34,510 nucleotides of DNA from positions 1 to 34,510 of the forward strand of contig JAIEPV010000264.1 of NCBI GenBank assembly GCA_019748215.1. Direction: 5' to 3'. Within the stretch, counting starts at the first letter, position 1; every line of letters starts with the position of its first letter. The notes beneath the pieces are model-generated. The model saw only the letters and a program-made list of their open reading frames with translations, was not told the DNA's origin and ran no database searches. Positions 17,102-25,876 of the stretch are shown here, one piece after another. Source of the DNA: Hyphomicrobium sp. Lineage in GTDB: Bacteria > Pseudomonadota > Alphaproteobacteria > Rhizobiales > Hyphomicrobiaceae. The position numbers and the translations under genes are program-made.

Positions 17102-17253
17102 GAGGCGGCGAGCGACGACGCGATGGCTCTACGTTGATGAAACACTCGGCGAGTGGCGAGCGTAAGAGCAGTATCGCAATTGCGCACACGAATATCAGCG
17201 AGCGTTTCGTCGGTTCCATAGAAACGACGCGCTTGGAATAAGGAAACATCGAC

Positions 17254-17931
17254 ATGTTTTTACGTCGCAGCAAAGCCATGGCAACCGCCGACTCCGCCCC
17301 AAAAGGCAGATCAACTCCGATCCTCGCCACATCCGCAGAGCATTATGTATTGTCACGCCCGCTGCATCCACCTTATCCCGAAGGCATCGCCCACGTCGAT
17401 TTTGGCCTCGGTTGTTTTTGGGGTGCTGAGCGTCTGTTCTGGCAACTTGGCCGCGGAATTTGGATTACTGCAGTCGGATATCAGGGTGGATTTACAGTCA
17501 ATCCTACGTATGACGAAGTCTGCACGGGGACGACGGGGCACGCGGAAACGGTGCGCGTCGCGTTCGACCCCGCCGCCATAAGCTTTGAAACGCTACTCGC
17601 AACGTTCTGGGAATCGCATGATCCGACCCAGGGCTATCGCCAGGGCAATGACGTCGGAACGCAATACCGTTCGGCAATTTACACGTCGACGGCCGAGCAA
17701 CTTGCGGCTGCAGAGGAGTCACGGTCAGCCTATGCGGCAGCTTTGCAATCGCGGGGCTTTGGATCGATCACGACCGAAATCCGCGATGCGCCGCCGTTTT
17801 ATTTTGCTGAAGCCTCCCATCAACAGTATTTGGCGAAGGTTCCGCACGGCTATTGCGGACTGGCCGGCACGGGTGTTGCCTGTCCGATGCCGGGAACGGG
17901 TCCGCTTGGTCGGCAGACTGTCGCCGGTTAG
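17254..17931 (+). CDS. msrA: Peptide-methionine (S)-S-oxide reductase MsrA
   Basis: MsrA reduces methionine-S-sulfoxide in proteins or free form, using thioredoxin, to repair oxidative damage. The catalytic cysteine is in [10 protein letters not shown] (Cys54). Further family motifs are [29 protein letters not shown] and [11 protein letters not shown]. The C-terminal recycling cysteines are in [14 protein letters not shown] (Cys201 and Cys210), so this is the three-cysteine, E. coli-like long form (225 aa). AAGGAAA lies upstream of ATG 17254 at a good distance. The N-terminus is not a secretion signal, so the protein is likely cytoplasmic. It converges on the endopeptidase gene, with a hairpin terminator between them. 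Confidence 0.96.
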   Translation: MFLRRSKAMATADSAPKGRSTPILATSAEHYVLSRPLHPPYPEGIAHVDFGLGCFWGAERLFWQLGRGIWITAVGYQGGFTVNPTYDEVCTGTTGHAETVRVAFDPAAISFETLLATFWESHDPTQGYRQGNDVGTQYRSAIYTSTAEQLAAAEESRSAYAAALQSRGFGSITTEIRDAPPFYFAEASHQQYLAKVPHGYCGLAGTGVACPMPGTGPLGRQTVAG

Positions 17932-17970
17932 ACGCGGAGAACGGGCCGTAGATTGCCGATTGACCAAAAC

Positions 17971-17998
17971 GCGCGCTGCAGTGGAGACAGCAGCGCGC
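17971..17998. terminator. Bidirectional hairpin terminator between msrA and the mepA-like gene
   Basis: GCGCGCTGC and GCAGCGCGC form a perfect nine-base-pair stem with a ten-base loop, midway between two convergent genes. On the reverse strand the stem is followed by GTTTTGG, and on the forward strand by AGCTTGTTT. Both give short T-rich tails that fit a shared terminator. Confidence 0.65.
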
Positions 17999-18005
17999 AG
18001 CTTGT

Positions 18006-19520
18006 TTAGTCGCTCTTCGCCGCAGCTTTTAAGCTCGTGATATGCGGTCTGAGCGCTGTACCAGCGACAAACGCACCCGCCTTGGCCTCGCCGAGGCCGC
18101 CCATCGGAACGTCGTCCTTTATTGCGGTGAGGGGCTGGCGAACGCCGTCAGGCCCGCTTTCGAGCACGGCGCTACATTCTTTGGGAAGTTGCGCCATCGT
18201 GATAGGTGGCGCGGGTGGTGGCGGCTTGTACCCTGGAGGCTTTGGCGGCGGTGGACCTTTGGGCGGAGCCAATCTTGCCAACCATTCTTGCACTTCCTTG
18301 CCACACCCATCGTCACCGGTGGGCGGCACTTGAGGTTTGCACACCGTCGAGCCTGGCGGGCACCCGATCCGGATGTGGAAATGGTAGTAATGACCGCCAA
18401 TCGGACGGACTTTGCCGAGCCATTTGCGGTCAGTCCCGGCGGCTTCGCAAAGCGCCTTTTTGATCGCCGGATGCACCAGCACGCGCTCGACCTCAGGATA
18501 AGACGCAGCCCGTTTGATCAGCTTGACGTGTTGCTCGGTAAATATTTTTGGATCAACCGCGAGATCGGTCTGATCGAGCATCGACGTGGCGGAAATCTCT
18601 TCACGCTCTTTCCGCGTCAGTCGCTTGCTTGGCATCGGAGTGAGCCAGACATCCGCATCGAGCCCGACTTGATGGCTGGCGTGCCCCGTCAACATTGGTC
18701 CTCCGCGCGGCTGCGAAATATCGCCGACCAAAAGACCTGGCCAATTGTCGTGCTTTTGCGCGTCGAGGGCTAGACGTTCAACCAAGGCTACAAGCTTGGG
18801 ATGCCCCCAATTGCGATTGCGAGAAAGCCGCATGGCTTGCCAAGCCGGACCGTCCACTGGCAACGCCACGGCGCCAGCGAGGCATCCGCGCGAATACGTG
18901 CCGATTGCGCGCGACGCCAAAGGTGCGGCAGTTGTTGCAGCACCAAAAAGCGCCTTCGCGGGGATAGGTGGCGGTGCCAATGTCGACGCCGAAGGCGCGA
19001 TGGCCGCAGTTGCAGAATTTGCCGATCCGTCACGGGGTGGAATAGGCTCAACGCTGAGGACGAATGGCGTTGGTTCTTTTTCGCCCGTCACGGCCTCCAC
19101 TTGGCGAGGGGGGGCGCTTGCTGCGGATGACGAGGAAGCTGGCTGTAGGGATGCCGTCGCGGATTGCAGCGCCTCCGTTTTGGCGTCTTCAGGCCCAGCG
19201 GCCGATTGGCCAGCAGACTCTGCGCCGGCCTTCGCGCCGAAGACCAAATTTGCGGCACCCGGTACGAAACTCGGTAAATTTACTTCTGACCGATCGGCTG
19301 ACAAACTGCTTTCGCTGCCCTGCGAGGATGCCGCACCAGCCATCGGTTCGGGCACGTTAATTTTATGAGCCGGCTCCGCCACGGCAATCGCCGACGTTGT
19401 GGCAGCAATCGTCCATAGGGCATACGTTCTCACAATGGGCAGCACAACGCCGGGACGCGCCGCGACGATGCCCGCAGCGGTCAAAAACGTCAGCAATACA
19501 AAAAGGCTGCCTGCCCGCAT
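18006..19520 (-). CDS. mepA: Penicillin-insensitive murein endopeptidase (MepA/M74 type) with long extensions
   Basis: This LAS-type zinc peptidase would cleave D-Ala-mDAP cross-links in peptidoglycan in the periplasm. The catalytic domain covers about residues 205-410. Zinc and catalytic motifs are GHASHQVGLDADVW (equivalent to His110/His113/Asp120 of E. coli MepA) and GGHYYHFHIRIGCP (the HxxHxH cluster), with family segments SRNRNWGHP and GDISQPRGGPMLTG between. The 504 aa far exceed the 274 aa of E. coli MepA. An N-terminal signal or anchor is followed by about 170 residues of Ala/Ser/Pro-rich linker. After the catalytic domain comes a Cys-containing segment and a proline-rich stretch (PPPPKPPGYKPPPPAPP) ending in a further conserved-looking tail. 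ATG 19520 has AGGGAAG upstream and is preferred to ATG 19541. Confidence 0.88.
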   Translation of the reverse strand: MRAGSLFVLLTFLTAAGIVAARPGVVLPIVRTYALWTIAATTSAIAVAEPAHKINVPEPMAGAASSQGSESSLSADRSEVNLPSFVPGAANLVFGAKAGAESAGQSAAGPEDAKTEALQSATASLQPASSSSAASAPPRQVEAVTGEKEPTPFVLSVEPIPPRDGSANSATAAIAPSASTLAPPPIPAKALFGAATTAAPLASRAIGTYSRGCLAGAVALPVDGPAWQAMRLSRNRNWGHPKLVALVERLALDAQKHDNWPGLLVGDISQPRGGPMLTGHASHQVGLDADVWLTPMPSKRLTRKEREEISATSMLDQTDLAVDPKIFTEQHVKLIKRAASYPEVERVLVHPAIKKALCEAAGTDRKWLGKVRPIGGHYYHFHIRIGCPPGSTVCKPQVPPTGDDGCGKEVQEWLARLAPPKGPPPPKPPGYKPPPPAPPITMAQLPKECSAVLESGPDGVRQPLTAIKDDVPMGGLGEAKAGAFVAGTALRPHITSLKAAAKSD

Positions 19521-19734
19521 TCGGCTTCCCTGGAATGACATCTCGACGTCGATTATACCTGAATTTCAGGCAAAATTCAGCTACGCATTTCTCGTCGCAA
19601 ACGAATGCTGTAAAAGTATTTTTTCGATGCTCTCTCAGACTGATAGCCCAAGCCGACTAGTCATTGGGGCAACGGCATTTTTGTTCGATCGCAATGCCGA
19701 AAACGTCGGCAGTGATGCGCTGAGAGAATTTTCC

Positions 19735-20406
19735 ATGACCGAAACAATCGTAGCGCGAGCTTTGACCCTGGATAGCGGCCCAGGATCGGCAACCGCGCGA
19801 CTTATCCTCGCCCACGGCGCCGGCTCAGGCATGAGCGCAACAATTCTCGAGGTCGTCAGCGAACTGTTGGCGGAGCGCGGCGTCGCCGTGACGCGCTTCG
19901 AATTTCAATACATGGCGCAACGGCGCCAAGGCGGGTCGCGCCGGCCACCGCCACCCGTTGAAAAACTCGCGGCCGAATTCGTCGTCTGCCTGGAAGAAGT
20001 GAGGGCCGGATCAGCCCGACCCCAGCGGATTTTCATTGGCGGCAAGTCACTCGGCGGCAGGGTCGCCAGCCTGATCGCCGACCGGGCCTTTCGCGACCGC
20101 CACATCGAAGGGCTGATCTGCCTGGGCTATCCGTTCCATCCCGTCGGCAAACCAGCGCAACTGCGCATTGCGCACCTGACCGAATTGACGTGCCCCACCC
20201 TGATCGTGCAGGGCGTCCGCGATCCGTTCGGATCGAGAGGTGAGGTCGAAGCCATGCCGCTTTCAGATCGTATCAGGTTTCACAGGGCGGCTGACGGCGA
20301 TCACGATCTCGGCCCTCGCGGCAATTCGGGTTTTACGCGCAAACAAAACCTGACCGCTGCGGCAGATGCCGTAAAATCATTCATGGCAAGCCTGTCGGAC
20401 GCTTGA
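19735..20406 (+). CDS. Alpha/beta hydrolase of the Tex30/KANL3 type
   Basis: The 223-aa cytoplasmic protein carries the short alpha/beta-hydrolase fold of the KANL3/Tex30-like group. The LILAHGAGSGM strand-loop forms the oxyanion region, FEFQYM and RRPPPPVEKL follow, and the nucleophile elbow is GGKSLGG (G-x-S-x-G). Later come GLICLGYPFHP, the acid residue in VQGVRDPFG and the catalytic histidine in DGDHDLGPR. The tracked start at 19399 would add 112 residues that merely run antisense to the endopeptidase gene. ATG 19735 has GAGAGAA upstream and begins at the first fold strand. Substrate unknown. It lies divergent from the endopeptidase and upstream of lysK. Confidence 0.85.
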   Translation: MTETIVARALTLDSGPGSATARLILAHGAGSGMSATILEVVSELLAERGVAVTRFEFQYMAQRRQGGSRRPPPPVEKLAAEFVVCLEEVRAGSARPQRIFIGGKSLGGRVASLIADRAFRDRHIEGLICLGYPFHPVGKPAQLRIAHLTELTCPTLIVQGVRDPFGSRGEVEAMPLSDRIRFHRAADGDHDLGPRGNSGFTRKQNLTAAADAVKSFMASLSDA

Positions 20407-20466
20407 CGCCCCGCGCGTTGACGCTTCAAAACGGCAGCTTATCGTGCCGCCCTTCATTCGCGCTCC

Positions 20467-22185
20467 TTGGCCCCGCCAGTGGATGCTCCAACCGAAAAGC
20501 TCTCAAGTCCGATGCCGACGACACAAATCGTAGCGCCGCTATTGTCAACTGGGCAGGCAGCAGCCCTCAATGATGCCCGGGCATGGCCATTTGAAGAAGC
20601 GCGCCGGCTAATCAAGCGCCTCGATCAATTGCCTGGCGGCGACGCAAAGACCGTTCTGTTTGAGACCGGCTATGGGCCTTCGGGGCTTCCGCACATCGGC
20701 ACCTTCGGAGAGGTGGCGCGAACGACGATGGTGCGCCACGCGTTCGAGATACTGACCGAAGGCCGCCGCGCGACCCGACTGATCTGTTTTTCCGACGACA
20801 TGGACGGCCTTCGGAAAGTTCCAAGCAACGTGCCGAACCAGGATCTGCTGCGCCAGCACCTCGACAAGCCGCTGACCGTCGTGCCCGATCCATTCGAGAA
20901 ATTCGAGAGTTTTGCTCACCACAACAATGCGATGTTGCGCGATTTTCTTGATCGCTTCGGTTTTTCTTACGAATTCTATTCTGCTACTCATTGCTACACG
21001 TCCGGCATGTTCGATGCCGCGTTGCTGAAGATGCTCACAACCTACGATAAGGTCATGTCCATCATGCTGCCGACGCTCGGCAGTGAACGACAAGCGACCT
21101 ACTCGCCGTTCTTGCCGGTTTGTCCGCGAACCGGGCGAGTGCTCCAAGTTCCGATGGTCGCTCGCGACGTTGACGCCGGGACGATCACGTACATTGACCC
21201 AGAGACCGGAGATAGAGTCGAAACGCTCGTCACAGGCGGCCGGGTCAAATGTCAGTGGAAAGCCGATTGGGCGATGCGGTGGACGGCGCTCGGTATCGAC
21301 TACGAAATGGCCGGAAAAGATTTGATCGACAGCGTCGCGTTGGCGTCCAAGATCTGCCAAGCATTGGGCGGTACGCCGCCGGAAGGTTTCAACTACGAGC
21401 TTTTTCTGGACGAGAATGGCGAAAAAATTTCGAAATCGAAGGGCAACGGCCTGACGATTGAGGACTGGCTGACCTACGCATCACCCGAGAGTCTCTCGCT
21501 CTACATGTTTCAAAAGCCAAAAACGGCGAAGAAGCTCTTCTTCGATGTGATCCCGCGCGCGGTCGATGAATATTTGCAGTTCCTTGCGAGCTTTGAAAAG
21601 CAAGACGGCAAACAGCAACTCGACAATCCGGTGTGGCACATTCATAGCGGTCATCCGCCACAGCCCGAATTGCCCATCACGTTTGGCTTGCTGCTGAACC
21701 TCGTGTCCGCCTCCAATGCCGCAAACAAAGACGTGCTTTGGGGCTTTTTGCGCCGTTACTCGCCGGGCGCGACGGCGGCGGCAAATCCGATTCTCGACAG
21801 GCTGTCGGACTACGCCATTCGGTACTTCAATGATTTTGTCAGGCCGTCTAAGAAATATCGATCACCCGATGACGTCGAGGCAGCGGCGCTGGCGTCTCTT
21901 GACGTCACGCTTGGCCGGCTGCCATCGACTGCGAGCGCCGACGAGATCCAGAACGCGCTTCTTGATGTTGCGCGAGCCATTCCACGCTATCAGGATACCG
22001 CCAAGGTAGGACCGCACGGTGGCCCGGGCGTCAAACTCGAATGGTTTCAAGCGGTTTACGAAACGTTGTTGGGTCAGGAGCGCGGGCCGCGCCTCGGCAC
22101 ATTTATCGCCCTGTACGGGATCGCCGAAACCCGCGCGCTCATTGCCCAGGCCGTCGCCGGCACGCTTGGCTCAGCAGCCGCATAG
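20467..22185 (+). CDS. lysK: Lysyl-tRNA synthetase, class I (archaeal type)
   Basis: The enzyme charges tRNA-Lys with lysine in an ATP-dependent two-step reaction. It is the class I form, unrelated in fold to the bacterial class II LysS, and typical of archaea, alphaproteobacteria and spirochaetes. Motifs seen are the HIGH-equivalent PHIGT in [15 protein letters not shown] (about residues 69-83) and the KMSKS-equivalent ISKSKGNG (about 321). [10 protein letters not shown] and [12 protein letters not shown], both characteristic of the family, also appear. The length of 572 aa with the tracked TTG start, or 557 aa from ATG 20512, is normal. Neither start has an obvious ribosome site, so the exact N-terminus is open. 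It is followed by a palindromic repeat and a convergent DUF262 gene. Confidence 0.96.
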   Translation: MAPPVDAPTEKLSSPMPTTQIVAPLLSTGQAAALNDARAWPFEEARRLIKRLDQLPGGDAKTVLFETGYGPSGLPHIGTFGEVARTTMVRHAFEILTEGRRATRLICFSDDMDGLRKVPSNVPNQDLLRQHLDKPLTVVPDPFEKFESFAHHNNAMLRDFLDRFGFSYEFYSATHCYTSGMFDAALLKMLTTYDKVMSIMLPTLGSERQATYSPFLPVCPRTGRVLQVPMVARDVDAGTITYIDPETGDRVETLVTGGRVKCQWKADWAMRWTALGIDYEMAGKDLIDSVALASKICQALGGTPPEGFNYELFLDENGEKISKSKGNGLTIEDWLTYASPESLSLYMFQKPKTAKKLFFDVIPRAVDEYLQFLASFEKQDGKQQLDNPVWHIHSGHPPQPELPITFGLLLNLVSASNAANKDVLWGFLRRYSPGATAAANPILDRLSDYAIRYFNDFVRPSKKYRSPDDVEAAALASLDVTLGRLPSTASADEIQNALLDVARAIPRYQDTAKVGPHGGPGVKLEWFQAVYETLLGQERGPRLGTFIALYGIAETRALIAQAVAGTLGSAAA

Positions 22186-22230
22186 CGTGCTTCCGGAAAA
22201 GTCGAATTCGGTTTTCCGAAAAGAAGCACG
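22186..22230 (+). repeat. Dispersed palindromic repeat copy B, possible terminator of lysK
   Basis: Immediately after the lysK stop, CGTGCTTC plus CGGAAAA pairs with TTTTCCG and, after four unpaired As, GAAGCACG, leaving an 11-base loop. The hairpin is strong and could end lysK transcription. Its reverse complement aligns with the sequence at 4364-4395, so it also belongs to a dispersed repeat family resembling known Rhizobiales intergenic palindromes. Confidence 0.65.
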
Positions 22231-22374
22231 ACAGAACAAGGAGCTAGGGTTGGTCCATCAAGCCGCTAAAAACGGACACCCTCTAGCTCAAGCCTGTCGT
22301 TCGTTAGCATGATCCTATTTTCGGAGTGGATAATCGATCCCGATGTCGTCAGCATTGCCGCTGAAGGTTCGCCG

Positions 22375-24159
22375 TCAGTGCGAGATGGGGCGATCTGCCG
22401 GTAACGATGGCGACGCCAGCGTGTCCCCATCATCCAGGCGCCCGACCGACTTCCGCAAGGCCGTAAAATCGGTCCGCCACAAGCGGTCAATCATGCCGAT
22501 GAGTTTTTGCTCACGAGCGTCGACATCCTGTGGCCGCCATTCGGCCGTGTCCAACACGTCGTCGGTGATGGCCAGCAGCGGTGCCCTGACATTGGCGGCA
22601 GCATAGATGTCTTTTTTCGCATTCCACGAGGCGTTTCGCGCGCGATCGTTCTGTTGCTGGGTAATCAGCACCAAGTTGCCAAGACTTTCGGTGGCTCTGA
22701 CGCGCTCCTCGGATATTGGGAACCACCGTCGCCATTCGCTGGTCGCGGAGGGACGCTGCGGCAGCACGTGCTCGATGGTGTAGTCATCCGGTTTCACATT
22801 CGAAATATCGCCGCTCATCTCGTCACTCAATCGCAGCAGCAGCAGTTTGCACGCTTTGGGGTTTCGTTTGTGGAGATCCTTGAGATGAAACGCGATACTT
22901 CGTGTCTCCTCGCGGGTGAGTTGGAATACCGGGTGCGAGGCATTGACATTTGTATCCGAGCGAAGTGCCGCGATGATATCGCCAAAGCGACGGACCCGTT
23001 TGCCCGTACCTGCGCATAGCAATCGCATGAGAAGCGCAAACCGCTCAATTTCGCCAAGAAGTGCTGCGACGCGGACCGGGTCGCTTTCCAAGTCCTTCAT
23101 CACCAACATGGCAGCCGGCGCCCAATCGCCATCGGCCATGCGATTCAAATAATGTAAATGCCTTGCGATCGCTGGCGGAATGGCGTGTGTGCGACGCTGC
23201 CGGATGACGGCGTATGACTGCGCCAGCGGCACGAAAACCAACTTAAAAAACGCTTCCGCGCCGCCCGCTTGGCGAACGACGGCCCGCACCCCGGAGACAA
23301 TTTGCGGCCTCGTGTTGCCATAGATGGCTCGAACATGGGTGAAGAAATGCTCGAAATCCGCTCCGAGAGCTTGCCCAACTTCGTCCCACTTCCGCGATGC
23401 CCATTCAATATCGATAGCGGGCATCCGGCTTAGAACGTCGGCTTTCAGAATATCATTGCGCTGAAGTTTTTTGCCGCGTTCGTTCAACACGATGAACAGA
23501 CGGTGGGCGCGATCGATATCGCTACTGGCAATGACGACGACATGAACTTTGTCAGCCACGTAGGCGAACAAGCGTTCGCGATCATCTTCGGCGAGATCGC
23601 TGACCAAGGCTTTAAGCTTATCGCGCACAGCGAGCAGCGTTGATGGATTGCTCAACGGGTCGGAAAAAATCGGGTTGCTCAGTGTTCCGCCGACTTTAAG
23701 AATGTAGTCTTCAAGAATTTCGCGATCTTGGCTTTGCGCATGCAGGCGGTATCGCTCAGTGCGAAAAAAACGGCTACCCATTTGCGCGATCAGCATCGAC
23801 TGGGCGCGGCGCGCGAGCGGTCGTCGCGGATTGGTTTCGAAGTCGCGCAATACCGCAAACAGTGTCATCAGCGAGACGAGGCGTTGCTGGCCGTCGACGA
23901 TGTCGAACTCCCGCATCGGAATTTTTGACGTGAGACGTTTCAGTTCCAAGCCTGACCCGTCCATGAGCAGGATTGTGCCGATGAAGTATCCGGGATCCGC
24001 TGAACTTTCGCCGTCGAGGGTCATTGCCTCCAGCAAGTCGTCAAAGAGCTGCTCGGCCTGATCGCCACCCCATGAGAAAGGCCGCTGGTACACCGGCACA
24101 TTCAACAGAAATGGGGTCGACAAGAGGTTCGAGATTGTCAATGAAGCAGCCGGTAGCAC
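22375..24159 (-). CDS. DUF262-DUF1524 protein (GmrSD/SspE-like, candidate type IV restriction or phage-defence nuclease)
   Basis: The 594-aa protein combines both halves of the GmrSD architecture in one chain. At the N-terminus are PVYQRPFSWGGDQAEQLFDDL and FDIVDGQQRLVSLMTLF, the Y-QR-W and DGQQR motifs of DUF262, a ParB/Srx-like NTP-binding domain (DGQQR at residues 89-93). Near residues 462-515, YTIEHVLPQ, ESLGNLVLI and QQNDRARNASW form the HNH-like DUF1524 nuclease motif, with the catalytic His in IEHVLPQ. Known members cleave modified phage DNA (GmrSD) or act in phosphorothioate defence (SspE). The GTG start is backed by GGAGAG nine bases upstream. Both key motifs are intact. No methylase, phosphorothioation or other defence gene is adjacent, so defence is an inference from architecture. 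It is convergent with lysK. Confidence 0.87.
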   Translation of the reverse strand: MLPAASLTISNLLSTPFLLNVPVYQRPFSWGGDQAEQLFDDLLEAMTLDGESSADPGYFIGTILLMDGSGLELKRLTSKIPMREFDIVDGQQRLVSLMTLFAVLRDFETNPRRPLARRAQSMLIAQMGSRFFRTERYRLHAQSQDREILEDYILKVGGTLSNPIFSDPLSNPSTLLAVRDKLKALVSDLAEDDRERLFAYVADKVHVVVIASSDIDRAHRLFIVLNERGKKLQRNDILKADVLSRMPAIDIEWASRKWDEVGQALGADFEHFFTHVRAIYGNTRPQIVSGVRAVVRQAGGAEAFFKLVFVPLAQSYAVIRQRRTHAIPPAIARHLHYLNRMADGDWAPAAMLVMKDLESDPVRVAALLGEIERFALLMRLLCAGTGKRVRRFGDIIAALRSDTNVNASHPVFQLTREETRSIAFHLKDLHKRNPKACKLLLLRLSDEMSGDISNVKPDDYTIEHVLPQRPSATSEWRRWFPISEERVRATESLGNLVLITQQQNDRARNASWNAKKDIYAAANVRAPLLAITDDVLDTAEWRPQDVDAREQKLIGMIDRLWRTDFTALRKSVGRLDDGDTLASPSLPADRPISH

Positions 24160-24368
24160 GAGACGTCGCTCTCCAAGGATTTATTCAGCGAATTCTTCCC
24201 ATCGCAGGTATCGAAATCGGTGACCGTTAAACATAGCATGCCGCACACTGCACTTGTGCTCAAAACTGAGCCGACCGGACATTTTTTTGGCCGCGGTTGC
24301 GACGCGATGCGGCAACGATAATTGAACGGTGTAGTGGAGATGTGGCGAGTGGCGGGAATGGGAAAGCG

Positions 24369-24773
24369 ATGACCCCGATTGTGAACGACGAACTAAGTGC
24401 GTCACCCGATCGCAGCGCCACGCGCGTGTGTGTGTACAAAATCGTCGCGCACGGCGACTGGAGTACGGCGCAGGCGGCGGGCATGTTCGCCGGCTCTGCG
24501 GATGATCGCCGCGATGGCTTCATCCATCTCTCGACAGCCGATCAAGTGGCAAGCACGCTCGAACATCATTTCACCGGCGCATCAGACCTTTTACTTGTCG
24601 CATTCGATGCGGCCGGCCTTGGTGCCGCTCTTCGTTTCGAGGCATCCCGGAACGGTGCGATGTTCCCGCATTTTTATGGGGCCCTGCCAACGTCCGCAGC
24701 TTTGTGGCAGAAAAGCTTGCCGATGACGATCAACGGCAACCCCACCTGCGATCCGGCATGGTACCTATGTTAA
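24369..24773 (+). CDS. DUF952 domain-containing protein
   Basis: The 134-aa soluble protein matches the DUF952 pattern: VYKIVAHGDW, AGMFAGSADDRRDGFIHLST, ADQVASTLEHHF, DLLLVAFDA, LRFEASRNGAMFPHFYG and a final LPMTINGNP. The conserved DGFIHLS and FPHFYG are complete. The biochemical role is unknown; the fold has been compared with ADP-ribosyl-related enzymes. ATG 24369 is chosen because the ORF-track start at 24297 adds unrelated residues and GGGAAA lies just upstream of the chosen ATG. Its stop overlaps the pyrD start by seven bases, so the two are translationally coupled. I recall this DUF952-pyrD order from other alphaproteobacteria. Confidence 0.88.
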   Translation: MTPIVNDELSASPDRSATRVCVYKIVAHGDWSTAQAAGMFAGSADDRRDGFIHLSTADQVASTLEHHFTGASDLLLVAFDAAGLGAALRFEASRNGAMFPHFYGALPTSAALWQKSLPMTINGNPTCDPAWYLC

Positions 24774-25858
24774 ACGGCCTGTATTTTCTCGCCCGGCCGG
24801 CCTTATTCGCCATGCAGCCGGAAGATGCTCACGAAGCGACGCTCAAAGCGCTTGAAGCCGGTCTTTATCCTCGTCAACTCGGTATCGACGATCCATGCCT
24901 GTCCCAGCTCGTGATGGGTTTGTCGTTCTCGAACCCGGTCGGCATTGCCGCAGGGTACGACAAGGATGCGCGCGTGCCCGATGCGGTCATTGGTCTTGGC
25001 TGTGGGTTCGCAGAAATCGGCACCGTCACACCTAGGCCGCAGGATGGAAATCTAAAGCCTCGCGTCTTTCGCCTTGTTGCCGAGCACGGCCTGATCAACC
25101 GGCTCGGCTTCAACAACAAGGGCCACGCCGCAGCCCTTGCCAAGTTGCGCGCGCGTCAGAATCGCGGCGGCATTGTCGGCGTCAACATCGGCGCCAACAA
25201 AGAGAGCGCCGACCGCGGGGCCGATTACGTCGCAGGGCTTGAAGCATTTAACGGGGTCGCGAGCTATTTCACCATCAATATTTCATCGCCAAACACGCCG
25301 GGCCTGCGCGATCTCCAAGCGCCGGCCGCGCTCGACGAACTCCTTGGCCAGATCATGGCCGCACGATCCAAGCTGGTTGCCAGCGGAGCGCCGCGCCGCC
25401 CGATCGTTGTCAAGATCGCGCCCGATATCGCTGAAGATGACATCGCTCCAGTCTGTGAACGCCTTCGCGCTCATAACGTCGATGCGATCGCTGTCTCGAA
25501 TACGACACTTGGCCGCGGCGGGATGACGAGTGATGGCGCCCACGAGCAGGGCGGGCTATCGGGCCGACCACTTTTCACGCGGTCAACCGTTCTGCTGGCG
25601 CGTATCTACCGGCAAACAAACGGTGAAATTCCGCTTATCGGAATTGGTGGCATCGACAGTCCCGAAACCGCCTTGGCGAAAATCGAAGCCGGGGCCTCGC
25701 TGCTCCAGATTTACACCGGGCTGATCTATGAAGGCCCGGGGTTGATTTCTCGCATCAAGCGGCACCTAGCTGCCAGTGTTCGCCGCGCGGGCGTCAGTAA
25801 CCTCGGTACAATAACAGGACGTGATGCTGCAGCGTGGGCCGCTCGGCCATTAGTTTAG
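24767..25858 (+). CDS. pyrD: Dihydroorotate dehydrogenase, class 2 (quinone)
   Basis: PyrD oxidises dihydroorotate to orotate with FMN and passes electrons to the quinone pool at the inner membrane, in de novo pyrimidine synthesis. An N-terminal amphipathic membrane-association helix (LNGLYFLARPALFAM) marks class 2. Family motifs are NPVGIAAGYDKDA, EIGTVTPRPQDGN, NRLGFNNKG and GVNIGANKES. NISSPNTPGLRDLQ follows, with the catalytic serine of class 2 enzymes, then AVSNTTLGRGG and the FMN-phosphate loops IGIGGIDSPE and LLQIYTGLIYEGP. ATG 24767 gives 363 aa, normal for the family; the tracked start at 24704 reads through the DUF952 gene. It overlaps DUF952 by seven bases. Confidence 0.96.
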   Translation: MLNGLYFLARPALFAMQPEDAHEATLKALEAGLYPRQLGIDDPCLSQLVMGLSFSNPVGIAAGYDKDARVPDAVIGLGCGFAEIGTVTPRPQDGNLKPRVFRLVAEHGLINRLGFNNKGHAAALAKLRARQNRGGIVGVNIGANKESADRGADYVAGLEAFNGVASYFTINISSPNTPGLRDLQAPAALDELLGQIMAARSKLVASGAPRRPIVVKIAPDIAEDDIAPVCERLRAHNVDAIAVSNTTLGRGGMTSDGAHEQGGLSGRPLFTRSTVLLARIYRQTNGEIPLIGIGGIDSPETALAKIEAGASLLQIYTGLIYEGPGLISRIKRHLAASVRRAGVSNLGTITGRDAAAWAARPLV

Positions 25859-25876
25859 CGAGAGCCGCGCGACGGC

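Noticed and set aside
18042-19368. Forward ORFs of 243 and 207 aa opposite the murein endopeptidase
   Set aside because: They are mirror frames of a GC-rich coding sequence; no start site, motif or reasonable composition supports them.
19399-19734. N-terminal 112-residue extension of the alpha/beta hydrolase ORF
   Set aside because: This part overlaps the start of the opposite-strand endopeptidase and precedes the hydrolase fold; ATG 19735 with GAGAGAA upstream is a better start.
20608-21360. 250-aa reverse ORF inside lysK
   Set aside because: Fully antisense to a well-conserved synthetase, with no recognisable features.
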